Source: Trochalopteron elliotii | Taxonomy: Eukaryota > Chordata > Aves > Passeriformes > Leiothrichidae | Assembly (NCBI GenBank): GCA_024734555.1 | Contig: JANPWX010019233.1 | Location: forward strand, 187,183-251,182 | DNA: 64,000 nucleotides | Direction of reading: 5' to 3' | Part shown: in pieces, positions 19,848 through 33,298 of the stretch | Layout of the letters: every line of letters begins with the position of its first letter | Numbering within the stretch: position 1 is the stretch's first letter | The notes under the pieces: generated by a model | What the model was told of the DNA's origin: nothing | Databases searched by the model: none | The model's input: the letters and a program-made list of their open reading frames with translations, nothing else | Position numbers and translations under genes: made by a program

Positions 19848-20015
19848 GTCACAGAATCACAGAATCAGTCCCTTGGAAGGGGCTACAGCAGCTCATGTGG
19901 TCCGGCCTCTCTGCCCAAGCAGGGTTGTTCTGGACCACATGGCATTGTATCCAGACAGTTCTAGAGTATATCAAATCAAGGAGACTCGCACAACCTCTCA
20001 GCATCAAACTGAAGG
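19848..20015 (-). mobile_element. CR1 LINE 3' fragment, antisense
   Basis: It starts with CACAGAATCACAGAATCA (the inverted CR1 tail), then CCCTTGGAAGGGGCTACAGC, TGGTCCGGCCTC, and GCCCAAGCAGGGTTG. That is the usual order of the reverse-strand CR1 3' end. It fades out near GGAGACTCGCACAACCTCTC. Confidence 0.85.
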
Positions 20016-23000
20016 AATTAATAGCACAGAACTTGTGTAAAAATGTTGATTTCCACTCCCTATTTTTGTGTACAGTGTTGCTTTCTGAGCATCAAACAGG
20101 GCCTTTGTAATCTGTCAGTCAGGGTGGGTTTGAATTCTTCCATAGCCATCACATTGAATGAGCCAGATTAAACAGTGTGCGGTGCTGGTTATGGAATTTG
20201 AGCATCAATATGAAGCTTAGACATGCTGATATCCCTTCTTTGTAGGGATAATTGGTTGGGTTTTTTTCTTATTCTTCAGCTTCCTTACTTTCACACTTCA
20301 GTCACTGTGCCCTCTTTACCCCTCACATGCTCCCACCCTGGGCAGACCTACACAAATAACATTACAGTTAGTAGTCGCATAAAAGCTCAGTTTCCAAAAT
20401 GAAGCTAATAAATAAATTTCACATTAATATACATATGTTTAACAATTATTGACTATACAAGTAGAAAACAAGGAATCTAAGTGAATTGCAATTTCTAGAT
20501 TTGTGTGTCTTTAATACATAAGTGTGTAAACAACTCTATTACTCTATTTTCCAAAGAAGATCCTAAAAATTACAAAAATATTTTTTGTGTGGAAATCCCT
20601 GTTTGCCTGTGAAAGTCTGATCTGTGAAAGAGTAAATGATACTACAAATTGCCTGGAACTGAAGTTGTTAAGGAAGGTCACAGCTGGATCGCCTCAGAGC
20701 ACGAAGTCTTGATACAGAGCTTAATAGGGAAGCAAATGTTCTGTTAGGAGCACAGTGTATGGGAAATTTGAGTAAAAATCCCTTTTTCTCTCTCACAGTT
20801 GACTATACATACACTATAACCAATATGCGAACCCACACCTACAGTTAAACAAATTCTGGTCATGGGTTTAAAAGACTCAAACACTCTGTATCTTGACTGC
20901 AAACATTAAGAATTCTCAGAAATGTTATGCAAAAGTAATGAAGCTATGCAGAGACATGTCATTTGCTAGAATATACCTGCAAAATGAAAGTACAAAGTGA
21001 GATGAATTTTCTCACTAGGCAGAGATGCAACAATATAGGTACAGGCAAATCCCTTATCTCTAAAGACAGTAATTACCCTGGCCATCGCTGCAATTTTTTC
21101 AAGCTGTCTTTCAACAAATGCTTAACTTGTGAACAAGCTATGTAAGGTTAAGGTCATAGGAACAAGTGTTTAAATGCAAGTGTGGGGTTTTGTTCATACT
21201 TGTTGCAGAAGTAATTTGGCCATTTGTACCTGAAGTGAGTGTTTAATTCTTCTTTTCTTTTTGTAGTCCATTACCAAGTTCTTACATTGGGTCTTTGAAT
21301 CTTCTTCATAAACAATTAATGAATCCAACTGCATCCAGAGGACCCATCAGTGAGATTTCGAGAAAAAAAGCAAACAAAACCCACCTTTCTCCATGTAACC
21401 GTGGGTAGCAAGGTGTGTGGGGGTTTGTGTGTGTATTTTCACTGACTTTTCACAGATTTCTCTGCCCTTCCTTGACTTTGATACATTTGCTGTAGTATGG
21501 CTTATTTTTCATGTGACAGATAAGTTACAGGAATACAATTACACATAATTTTTTGGAAGATAGGAAGACAATTATGCTGATACCAAGAATATGCAATCTA
21601 TATAATAATCCACTAGGAATGGGATATCCAGATCTTCAGGTCTCGTTTTGAAATCCAATGCAGTAGTTATGTATAGAAATACTTTAATTTCCAGCAAAGT
21701 CATGAAAGCTCATTCCCAAAGATTCTTTTACTGGGTGTGTAGAGACTGTCCCAGAGAAAGTGTAGGGGGATCACAGGATAGAGAAAGAGAGTTCATTCAT
21801 CATGGAAGAGAATTCGTTTAGGAAAGAAGCGTCTATAGATGTTGGCATGATTTTTTTTTTTCAGATAAAGTATGTCACAAACAGGAATAGGTTCTTTTGC
21901 AGGAAATAGCTCTTCCGTAAAAGGGAGAACAGAGTGTGACACAGGCCAAGACAGTGTCAGAGCAAGCAAAACAAGTACAGTGGCTACTGATTTCCTTCCT
22001 CTGTCATGCATAATTCATTGCAGAACTGCAGAGAAGCAAATGCTTCAGTTTTCAACACAGTTATAACATCTGATTCAGATAGAGTAATGTATGCTCTCAT
22101 CCTAACAGATACTTAGATCAAAAGATAACAGATATGGAAAAGCAAATGGGGGCAAATGAATGCATTTGCCAGCAAAATAATTTTCCCAGGAATATTACCA
22201 GAGAAAGGAAAGTTGTCTTCTGAAGGAAGATTTTCAAGAAAAGATTGGCATCAAGCTATGAACCACTTTGACCAGTAGAATTTAGTTTTTTGGGCCTCCA
22301 GCAAGGTAATGCTTGTGACGCAAGAAGTGCTATGATCTGTAAAACTAAAATTTACTCCTATTGATTTTACAAGCACTGCCATCAGGTACAGAGAAAACCC
22401 TTCATGCACTGTTCTCTTATTCAGAGAAACCATAGACAGACTTACAGAAGAGAAGCAGAGGTGTCACAGCTGCCTGGTTGGAGCCAGCAGACAAAGAGGG
22501 AAAGGATATGGCTGAGTAGCTCAGAAATTCAGTTCAAAAGAATCTGTAGCCAAGCATTTTTGGAGTGAAACATTTTGGAGTGAGGCTTCTTTGAAACACA
22601 ACTCTTCTTGAGCCTTTCACGAGTGTTAGCTAGTGCACGGTGCCTCAGACGCTGGGAGGCTTGTGATTGTTTGCAAAAGGTGTTTTTGGTATGTCTCAGC
22701 TACAGCCTGTATTGGTGAGGCAACCCTTGCTGGAGTATTGGCAGCTCCAGCATGCTTGGAGCCAGAAGAGGCTGTGCCAAACGGCAGGGATTGTGGATTG
22801 TTTTACCACTTGGCACCTGTCCAGCCGATACTGCAATTTCAGGAGATCTCCCTGCCAGGCAAGACAACAAAGAAAGACTTGCCACCACATTAACTGGTTA
22901 AAATCAATTTACTGTAGTAAAAAAAAAGGTCACTTTAATTAAGGGTTTAGTATAAGCCTCTAATTTGAAATCTTAATGGAGGGAATTAGAATAGCCTTCA

Positions 23001-24367
23001 AGTGAACTTAGCTGGAGCTATCATTTGAACACGACAATAAGAAACATAACGCATGCATTGCCATGAGAGCAGACTAAAGAGTATCTTGGATGGAGCAATA
23101 GGGAAATGAAGGAAGAACTAAAAGAGAGAACACAAGTTATTGAAGAAGAGGTTTTTCTTGCCTGTTAGCTCCCACTCCAACCTGAGCATTAAACTGCAGA
23201 TGTTACTCACAGAAAATCTCCAACACGTGTCCATCTTCAAACACAAAGCCTGGGAGCAGGCTGTTGAGAAAAATCTGAAGATGTCTCTCAGCATGAGTGA
23301 GTAGCAGAGATGTTCTCAGGTAGCTCTGCAATAGCTCTCATGCCATTTTACATTGTAATTAAAAAACACAACGAAACCTGAGAAGCAGTTGCTTCTTGTA
23401 TAAAATGTGGCAACAGCGTGCTGGAGAAATTGAACTTGGTTGGGAGGTAAGAGTCTGTTTTTCCGATCTTGGCTTTTTTTCTTTTAAAGCTGTGGTTTCA
23501 CCAAACATTAGTGTGTGGACTCTGAAGAGCAGATATGCATGGCAATAAAGATAATTTTTGCCTTTCATTAGCAGATTGCAAGGTACAGATGGAGACAGAG
23601 GACAGCAGCTGCATGGGAATATTTGATGCCAGCTAATAATTGCAACAGCAGCCTGCTCCAAACATGCTTGTAGCTGAGCCTGTGGAGTTGTTTTTCCTAA
23701 CCCATTGCCTACATATCTTTAAATACTGTGCAGGGAGTCAGGCCCCATGCACTGCCCAGCACACCATATCAAGAGGATCATCTGAGTCCTTTTTTCCTCG
23801 CCTGTTACAGAGTTCTTCCTTCCAGATCAATTTTTTTTTTAAGAGACATCAAATGCGTAAATCTCATTAGCTGACATTAGTTCAGACTTAAATATCTATT
23901 TGATATTTTTCTGTTCCCTGGTCTTAGCCATCATTTTTCCCTCAATCACTAAGAAAAAAGGCACAAGAAACCACCAGGAAACCTGGGCTGACCCCATGAG
24001 AATGTGTAGGAGTCAGGTGGGGATCCATCAGGTAACTGGAGTGGCTACCGTGAAGGGTCCCACCAGTGACAGTCCCTGGTGGTGGGAGTGTGGCTGTCAG
24101 AGTCTCGTGAATGGTCAGGTTGGGAAGGTCCCTTAATAAGGCTCTCTCTGGTTTTTGTTGTGGGTTATGCTGCACAGTTTTCATAGCAGAGCAACAAAGT
24201 TGGAAACAAATTGTTTCCCAGCAACATTGCTGTGAAGGGAAAGCCTACAGTCCCAAACAGCTTTTCAAAACTATTTTTATCATCCATATTTGAATAGGAA
24301 TTATGTTATTCTTATACCTGTTTGTGTTTTTTAACATTGTTTATTTTTTCATGTAGGGCTTTATATT

Positions 24368-24381
24368 TCAGCAGAGGGCAC
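24368..24381 (+). promoter_or_regulatory. Candidate CTCF core motif, forward
   Basis: TCAGCAGAGGGCAC matches the CTCF core CCASYAGRKGGCRS at 13 of 14 positions; only the first base differs. It is unsupported by binding data. Confidence 0.35.
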
Positions 24382-25879
24382 TGTGACCATACTTAGAATT
24401 TAATCCAGTGATTGGGTCACATGAAAATGGAAAAATATTATTCTGTTTTTCTTCAGTCCTTAAATCACTAGGCCATACACTGATTTACTTAATCTTAAAT
24501 ACCAGTTTAATCACTGCCTCTTCATCATAGCCAAAAGATGGGAAGCAAGTCAGAAAAACTACTTATTGAATTAACATATTTAAAAATAAAATAATCGCCT
24601 CACTTTTCTGTAGGGAAAAATTAGCTAAGTAAAGGCTGGGACATTTTTCTTGTAGGTAGGGTACCATAGTTTCCCACTGTACAATGATGTACTGAGGTAT
24701 TTTAACAGTACAATGAAGGCATTTTTACAAAGAATTTACAGAAGCTACTGTATCAGAGGATATGAACACAAAGGGCAAAACCACCAAAACCAGCAGTTTG
24801 TTCCTGCTGTAGCCCAAGGTACACTGGCCACTGCATCTCCAGCACCTCCTGCACCTCCAGCTGCCAGGCTGCCCCTGCTCTGTCAAGTACTGTGAGCTGA
24901 GCAGCTCCTGTGTGAATAGGAAGCAAAGGTGTTGCTATCAGTTGCACTTTGACTGATCCTATTCATTCAGCTGCTGCACAGAAAGTGCCAGTAAAAGGGT
25001 AGTAATAGAGATCTTTCATGCAAGGCAGTTTAGGTAGCTGATAATATTCCCTAAGAGATAAGTCAGTCAAATCTTTCAGGACAGTATGTGTATATTTGTA
25101 TGACCGTATGAAAAAATTAGGTCAGGGTAACAAAAAGAAACTAATACAGGCTGGTAAAACCATCCTTTGTATTTTCTGCATTGAGTCACTACTGGCCAAA
25201 ACTTAGGTTTATTTAATGCTATTTTATCCAAAAGTGATATTTGTATTTATCACAGGTCATACATTACTTGGCAGGGTTGCTTTGAGCTCTCCAGACAGGA
25301 AATCTTATTCAAGATATCTCCATTTGGTTTTGATGGTAGCTTGTGTTTTAGGAAAAATAATTTGGTTTTTAAGAATGACCCTCTTCTTTCCCTTCCTCTC
25401 TGGATTAGACATGATATTTTTGCAAAACAGAAACATGAGCACCTTGTGTTTTAGACATCAGGTTTTAATCCTGGGTTCTGCAGGGTGCTGTGGTGCTGGA
25501 CACCTATTATTTCCTGCGGCACATAATCCACTCCATATGGTTGTCCTGCTGGTGTTGGTTGTGAACCATTATACAGAACTTGTACAAAAAAGACCTTGGG
25601 AAGGTTGGGAGAATCCTTGGGAGGCTCTTTGTGGTTTGCAGGTATCTAATGCCGTTATTGGGAACAGGTAATATAGAAAGGGGGATGTGCGGTAGAGTCC
25701 TGCCCTGCTGGAGTCATATGTCCTGAGAACTTTTTCTAGCCCCATGGATATGCAATGCACCTGACAAACACAACAGTTATGCACTGTTTTTAGACAAAAG
25801 TTTGTGGCATATTGCCCACCACCTTGTTGACAGGTCGCCTTAACAAAGAGCTGTCAGCAGGATCCTTCTAATCAGACAA

Positions 25880-25946
25880 ACTTTTTTCTTCAAAAAACTT
25901 TTTTCTTCAAAATTTTTTCTTCAAACTTTTTTCTTCAAAATTTTCT
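25880..25946 (+). repeat. Tandem repeat, about 14-17-base unit (CTTTTTTCTTCAAA), four copies
   Basis: The unit CTTTTTTCTTCAAA occurs four times with small changes in the spacing A run. It looks like a short minisatellite grown from a pyrimidine tract. Confidence 0.85.
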
Positions 25947-27538
25947 GAGTAACAAATCTACCTGTTTGTAAAAGTCAAACAACAGTGACCTCTATCTAAT
26001 TCTTGCTTCTATTCCACCCACAGGAAGAGTTGCAGTAGTACAATTTGTCTGAATTTTTTTATGTCTTTGATTTGGGGGTAAACATGACAGCTGAGACTAA
26101 CAGGATCCTCAGTGACAATGTGAGAACAATGCCTGTGTTTTTCCCTTGTGCTTTTTGTTTGACATGTTACCTCCCTTGTTGCTTTCAGAAGATTGATGGG
26201 TTTTACTGTGTGACTCTGTCCCCCACTGCCCCACAGAAATAACCACTGTGTCATTCTGCCCTACATGGCCAAACTAAGCAATTTAAAAAATATACTTACC
26301 TCCATTTGTGATTCTAAATTATGCCATTCCCATTGTGTTTAAAAGCCTCTCTCTGTTGTCTTCTTGTGGGCCTGTAGGTAGTGCAGGTCTCTAAGAAGAC
26401 AGTGTTGCCTTTTTACACCGACATTTACAATACAGCTGCCACTTACAATTCATTTGTTTTGTCTTATAAAACACAAAAATAGATCCTACACTGCCTGTTA
26501 CTTGTCAACCCCAGGCTTACATAAAATGGGAAGCATGGAAAGTAAGGTTAAATATTTAACTTTTTTCAGAATTTTTTAAATGATTTAACATTATGTGAGA
26601 AGGAGGAGGAAAAGAGACACACTGTGTATTTGTACTGACTTGAAAAGAAGCAGTGATGGTGATGACCAGAGTGATGAGAATAACTATGGTATGACTGGCA
26701 TAAATATTTCTCTTCATGTGAGATGGACTTTATGTAGCCATGTTGTCATTTATTGATTTGAAAAAAACCCACCAAAACTGAACAAAAAATTTTAATTGAA
26801 TTTTAGTAATTTGTAGCACATCCATTGCAATAGAAATGAGTTAGAACTCCAGTCTGACAGTTAATGAACTGTAAATAGCAGTTCAGTTATGTAAGATCAT
26901 CTTCTTCTATTTCTTGTGGATAAAACTGTAAATTGCCCCCATGAAAGCTCAGTTGAGCCCTGTCAGGATGCAGCAGGCTGCAGAAAAAAAAGGAGTTTGC
27001 TATGGTTTCATTTCATGGACGTTTGTCTTAGATGACGAGCTGGCCTGAATGGGGGCAATATTGAAGATGAGAAGAGCAAGTACTGGAGACATGGGAAACA
27101 CACGTGCAGGTCTGAGCAGCCCCATCAGCCACAGGAGCAATTGGGGGCCATAAGCAGGAGTGGGGAAAGAGTATTTCTCACAGTGGCCATGGACAGTGGA
27201 ACTGGTTCTCCCAGAGCCAGAGAAGGATGTCCAAGCATCCCCAGGGTGGGAATGCCCCGTGGCTGAGCAGATTTCTGAGAGCCATCCTCATCCACACACT
27301 TGTGACACATTTCTGCCGTGGCCATTGGTAGAAAAAGGAGACCCTGCAAGGCAGAAAAGAGGGCAGGGAGAGTAAGGTGGGGATGTGAGGAGAGAGAAAT
27401 ATGATTTGGCTCATCATTTCCTCCCCATCAGGTGCTTTCCTCTGCCCATTTCCTTAATTTTCTTCCATACTCCTCCTTGCAGGGGCAGCCTCTCTCCCAG
27501 TGTCTGTATCAATTTTGCTAGTTAGACTGATGACTCTG

Positions 27539-27582
27539 TTAAACTATTTAACTTAAATAGTTAAACTATTTAACTTAAACCA
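27539..27582 (+). repeat. Direct duplication of a 22-base unit
   Basis: TTAAACTATTTAACTTAAATAG is followed at once by TTAAACTATTTAACTTAAACCA. Each unit is itself partly palindromic (AACTATTTAACTTAAATAGTT), so the stretch could form hairpins. Confidence 0.8.
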
Positions 27583-28504
27583 TCAAGCCTATTCGATTCT
27601 TGCCATGTAAATGGTTTGAATGGCTCCATTCTGAGCTTAATGCTCTTCCCTTCAGAAATATTGCTGACCCTCTGAGCATGGTTTTGATTAGGTTTTGATT
27701 TAAAAGTAATACAAACATGTTACTAGATTGTATTATCCATTTCATAATCAATTTTACCTAATTTAGATCTGATACCTGTGAAGATGATTTCTTGCCTCAC
27801 ATTTAACATTGGCTGTAGTGTCTCTTAAATTAATTAATTAAAATTTGTGCACAAATCCAACAATTTTTGCTGATTTCATTCTGGTCTTCTCCATCTTCCA
27901 ACTTTTGAAGCAGATGTTTTGTTAGCCCACTCAGCACTGGTTTTTTGTTGCAAATTTTCGTAACATCTGCTGCTGAGTACATTCTAGTTGTTAGAAACTC
28001 TCAGGATGACCACATACACATTTCACTGCGTCATAAAAAGGGAGGTAGCTGAAAATACCTGTTTTCTTTATGCTGTGGTGCTAATAAATGTTGTCAGGCC
28101 CTGGACGTTGATTTAATATGACTTGATTCTCCAAGAGGACTTTTGCTTCTCCCAGTCTAAGCTGGTTACAAGGCAATCAAGTCTTTAGGAAAATTCGTTG
28201 AGATGGATACTGGCTAAAGAGAAGAATTGTCTTTGTGCTTAGGATTGGAAACTTTGACCTGAAAAGAGTGGTGTGGTAAGGAGAGTAAAATCTTGAGTCA
28301 GCCCAAGAGCAGCTGCCTGTAAATGTATGTCATTCAAACCCATCAGTTTACAATCTAAGCACATGTTTAGCCCAGCAGGCAACACTGTATTATAAACGCT
28401 CTCAAACACAGCTGAGAGCCAAGAGCAGCAGACTGTGTTTACCTCGAGGCCCATCTTTGCTGCCCTGCAATGCTGATGGCATGGAGATCTCCAGGCATGT
28501 TCTC

Positions 28505-28712
28505 AGAGAATCAGGGAATCACAGAACATCTCAGATTGGAAAGGCCCCGTAAGGCTCACTGAATCCCACTGCCTGATCCTCAGAGAATTACCTAAAACTA
28601 AACCATATGCTTCAGAGCATCCAGGTTCTCCTTGAACTCTGTTAGGCTTATTGCTGGGACCACTTCCCTGGGGAGCCTGTTCCAGTGGCCCTGCTTAGTA
28701 CTATCAGGATCT
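28505..28712 (-). mobile_element. CR1 LINE 3' fragment, antisense
   Basis: AGAATCAGGGAATCACAGAA (inverted tail), TTGGAAAGGCCCCGTAAGG, TGGGACCACTTCCCTGGGG and AGCCTGTTCCAGTGGCC follow the reverse-strand CR1 order. It is truncated near 28712. Confidence 0.9.
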
Positions 28713-31700
28713 GATGAAGTTATTATACTTTGAAAAAACATTTTGGTGGAAAAGGCATCCATTTTGACATGTGCTTCTTTGTAACAGTTTTATTTCTCAG
28801 TTGTTCTTGCTTTGCAACTGGTGTTTCTATGTTCCAGCAAGAATTTTGATGGCTATTTTTACCAGAAGAGAACTGTTAGAAAAGTAGTTATTACAATAGA
28901 AATATTTTAAAACATGTTATTTTCTGCAGTTAAGATACTGAGATACAGTCCATAAGACACAGAAAAAATGGATGCAGACAGATAGATATATAAAGGTACA
29001 CACAGTTGTCAGGATCCTGGTGGTAACTTTGGCTCTCAGTCCTCACACTCAGCAATTACCACAGTGGCTCTTTTGGGGTCTCATTTGCTCTATTTTTAGT
29101 ATCATTGGACTAATGAAATCATCTCTCATACATGGGAGATAATTACATGAAAGGTTTTGTATCCAAACTCCAATTTCAGTCTTGTGTTGGTGCAGAAGGC
29201 TCTTCTCTGTTCAGCTCTGTCCTCATGTATCACATATAATGTTGATGAAAATACTTCCTTTCCTGAAAATAAATTTTTCTGTCAAATCACTCTGCATCAA
29301 GTAAATAAATCTTGAATGGAGATTTTGGGAAAAAAATATTTTGAAGCAAGATTTATTTTTTTCATCAGCTATGTTCAAGCTAGTCAAGTTAACCATGCAT
29401 GTCACTACTCCATTGCCTCTGTTTATGCTGGACTTTATAAGTAACTGAATTTTTGTTACGATTTTTTTCTGGGGAAACTATGGAGCAAATATGTTTTTCC
29501 TTTTTCCCTCCTTTGTTTTTTATTCTTGTCTCTCAATTTTCCATTATTTTTCTATTGTTATTCCTTTCTCCTTCTTTGCAAAAGTGGCCCAAAATAGACT
29601 TATACAGAAGAGCACATTCTATACCCAAAATCCAACCTACCAACAAAATTATTGGTTTGAAAATTGTGCTGTTATTTGGTAATAGACAAGCCCTGCAAAC
29701 AGCAGTATCAGCAGCCCTCACATACTAGGGTTCTTCTAACCAGGTAATCTAACCTAGTCAGCTGCAAGATTTGAAACCACTGCTCTGATATTTGAATAAG
29801 AGAAGGGAAATGATGAGGCTTCAGGCAGAGGGGTTTAAAGGCTGACTGCCCTTTGCTGCTCATGGATTTCCAAATCTGTAGGTGACAGCCAGGCAGCCTT
29901 GTGGGTAGTACTGGCAGTGACTCCACAACCATCTTCTTTTCCTTCTGATATGGATGTCATGCTTCTGCTCAGCTCATTGGATGCTCCACCTGCAGCCCCA
30001 TTGCTGCTTTCTGCTCACAGCTCTGGACCCTTTGACCCAGGCTGTGGGGACAATGTTTCCCAGGGCCTCCAGTGCAGTATTTCACTGGATTGTGGCCACA
30101 CTGCTGTTGCTATGCTGTTGGTCTCATGGCCTTCCCCATGGCCAGCCCTGTGCTGATGTTACAGCAGATTCTGCTGGGAAGTAGTTGCGAGTGGGGTGAG
30201 ATTCATTCCTCTACCTCCCTACCCTGCAGCTGCTGCTCTAGATTTCATTTGGAGACCCAGGAGATCCAGTAACACGCCAGCACAAAAGCTCAACGGAGCT
30301 CTGCTAAATGTCCTTGTGGGCTGTAAATTCTGCATTCTTTGTGTCTGATATGACTGATATATCCTTCTTCTTAAGCTTTGTTAACTCCCACCTAGGTCTG
30401 AGATCACTGAAGCATGTCAAGCCCTAAACTTTAACCAAGTGATTCTACCAAAACATAATTTATCTTTCAAACATTTGGACATCAAAAGTGCCACCAGTCA
30501 TCAGAGACTTCAAACAGGCTCTGATGAAAACCTATTGTTTCAGTATGGGAAAAAGCTTTGAGGTAAATCACCTGCTGCATGAGGGAGGAAGGACACCCAC
30601 ACTTGGGAGGATGTTCCTCTGAGGACACCACAGTACTTTCGTTCCCTGCCCATCCCCTGCTCCTTTTTTTGCCTAATTTTCCTCTGAAAATAACTTTGAC
30701 CATTAGAGTCATTAAATGTCACCAGCTAGAGACGCTGTCAACATGCTTTAGTGCATGGAAACCTGTCTGATGACATTTTGTAAAGCAATTTTCTCCCACT
30801 ATTGTGAATAGTTGTGAAGAGGTTTTTCTTGACCACTTTGTGAGAGGTTTTACTCAAATGGTATAAGAAGTATAAATATACTATATTTGTATAGCTTGCT
30901 TCCGCTATGCCTGCAAAAGAAATACAGATTTTTGAAACAGAATAAGGTGCATCCACTGACAATCTATCACATTCAAACTTGTTATCTAGTTAAATTACAT
31001 GCTGGGCTGCTGCCCCCACTAGCTAGATTTAACGGGTTTTTGCTTTGTAGCAATGCTTCTGCTCTTTGTCCTATCAGGTGCAGCTATCTTATCCACTCCC
31101 ATGTGTTCCTTCCTATCTATTAGAGTGCTTTAATAATTAGTACTTTAATCTGTGCTAGTGAAAACTTTTGCTATTCAATAATAAAAGGAGTAATTTTGTT
31201 TAAATTTTTGTAGGTTAATCTTAATTTGTTGCAGTGTAGCAACCTGTTTTTATATAAATTAAAAGTTACGGACAGGAACATACATATGTGTCTGACTATA
31301 CAGATTTTTTTCCTCAAGTACAAGCACACATCTTAAAAGTTGTGCAGTGCAGCTAGAGAAACCCTTTGAAAACTTGGCACCTTGGCAGAAATTATTGAAC
31401 TATAATTCTAGATAACCTGAACATGTTTACATTGCAGAATGCTTAAACTGTACAGCTCATTGCAATCTTCTGGCTCACTCTGAGACATATTTTAAAAACT
31501 AATAATATAATTTGAGGTTTTGGGTGAAGACAGAAGTGTAACATACACATGATAGTCTCCATTTGGTCTGATTGGAAGGTAGCCTTAAAACTTTACCTCA
31601 GGAAGAACATAAGGCAGCAGGAACATGAATGGCTACAAAGATGGAAGCATAAATCAAAATTTCCCAATTTTTTTTCCTAGTAGTTTTAAATATCAGGAAT

Positions 31701-33247
31701 TGCTACCTTGCACATGACTGCTAGAACTTATCGTTCTAATCTAAGTCATGAGGTTTAGGTATCACTAATTTTTATATGGACACAAACATTGAGTATGTGG
31801 TGACAAATAAATGTTTCATGTGTAAGCATTAAATCAGAGTTATATCGGTAGTCCTGTTCCTCCATGGATAAAATTTCTTTGTTTTGGATTATTTTTCTGT
31901 CTCTTTTAAAGTAATTTAACATCATCTGGAAAGCTGCATCTATTGTTTCACAATTAGCATCCACTGCCTCATTCTAATCTTACCGTAGTATGCCGATACT
32001 CACAGCTGCATTGTATGCACAAGAAAGTTTTGGTTTCCTGAAGTAATCAACCACCAGAAAGTAAATAGTAGAAATGAAGCAGCCATAATAGTCTAGGTTC
32101 AGGAGTGAGGCAAAGTTCATGGAGAATGGTGAATAGTTTTGGGGGAGGGAGAACATAAACTATGAGGAACACAGCCCCCTTAAGAGCCAAGGTGAGAGCA
32201 AAAACTGTTTGCCATCTTTTAAGAAATCTTTGGTTACCTGGAGATGGAAATTTCTCTTCCTGCAGAGGTACTCTTTGAATAGAAAAGCATGTGCTGCGTG
32301 TCTCCTTGGGAGGGGATGAGAGGCCTTGTGGTGCCATCTGCACATCTTCACACTGCACCACTTCCATCACTTTGCTCACATCCTCTAATGATGGGGTTTT
32401 TTTCTGCAGAGCTCCAGAGGCTTGATCTGACTTCCTGCCTTCCTAGTCTGGCTTTTCCACGTGGCATGCTTATTTCAAATTTTTATCTCTGTTTGGATGT
32501 TTCATCAGCCATCTTAAGCAATTTTATGGATGGGAGAAGAAGGGATCTACAGTTGTGGGGAAAAAAATGTGGCATTTTGAAAATAAATTAAGTATAAAAT
32601 AGACACATCTGAAGACAAATGTCATATATTTCTTTATGCATAAAAACATATCCAGATTGAAGGCAATTTTATATAGAATATTCTGTTAGGGGACCCTTAT
32701 TGTGAATCGAATTCTTAGTCCTCTTCTGTCATCTGATTTTTGATGCAAATTAACTGTATTTTCAACAGTATGATCTATTTTCTCTTTTGGGGTTTTATCC
32801 TACATTATCTGCAGTGCCAGAAACACCCTCTATCATGTGACTAGATGCTGGAGAAGTCCAATCCATTTCCAATCTGTAATCAGTCTTTACTCCTCTTTGA
32901 TCATTTAATCAGCAGAACCCAAAAATGCAAGATAAACTATGTGAATACTCATATGCATAGCATGGTCATGACACAGTGGATCTCCTATGACACTAGCAAA
33001 GTACAAATAGAGGGAAAAAATGGGAGAGATAAGCATGGAACTCACAGAAGCCACACATTCTGGCATGCTGTTAAATAAAAGTGTGATCTCTGTGATCTTT
33101 ATTGCATATATGCAGGGTGATTCAGATACCTTCTGCTCAATGACTGACTTTTCCAGGTCCTCCATAGTCATAAAGTAGTGGCAGGGAAGGTTTTTAAAAA
33201 ATATACAAAATTGATTGATTCTCTACAGAACTAGGAAAGTACCTGTA

Positions 33248-33298
33248 ATTAGTGTATGAATTTAATACACTAATTTTCAACACCATTCTGGTGTTGAA
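33248..33298. repeat. Two adjacent perfect hairpins with 10-base arms
   Basis: First ATTAGTGTAT / ATACACTAAT with a 7-base loop (33248-33274). One base later come TTCAACACCA / TGGTGTTGAA with a 3-base loop (33276-33298). The surrounding sequence is unremarkable. Confidence 0.85.

Larger units (their letters stand above)
20016..28504. other. Intergenic DNA, 8.5 kb
   Basis: No exon, RNA gene or long repeat recognised. It holds a CTCF-like motif at 24368, a 15-base tandem repeat at 25880-25946 and a 22-base duplication at 27539-27582. A hydrophobic 151-codon open frame at 25216-25671 has no family resemblance and is within what chance gives over 64 kb. Confidence 0.6.

Noticed and set aside
22633..22942. 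Four overlapping open frames on both strands
   Set aside because: Caused by a locally GC-richer patch poor in stop codons; no frame has a protein family pattern.
25216..25671. Hydrophobic 151-codon frame that looks like a membrane protein
   Set aside because: Hydrophobicity follows from T-rich DNA; no recognised motif or Kozak context.
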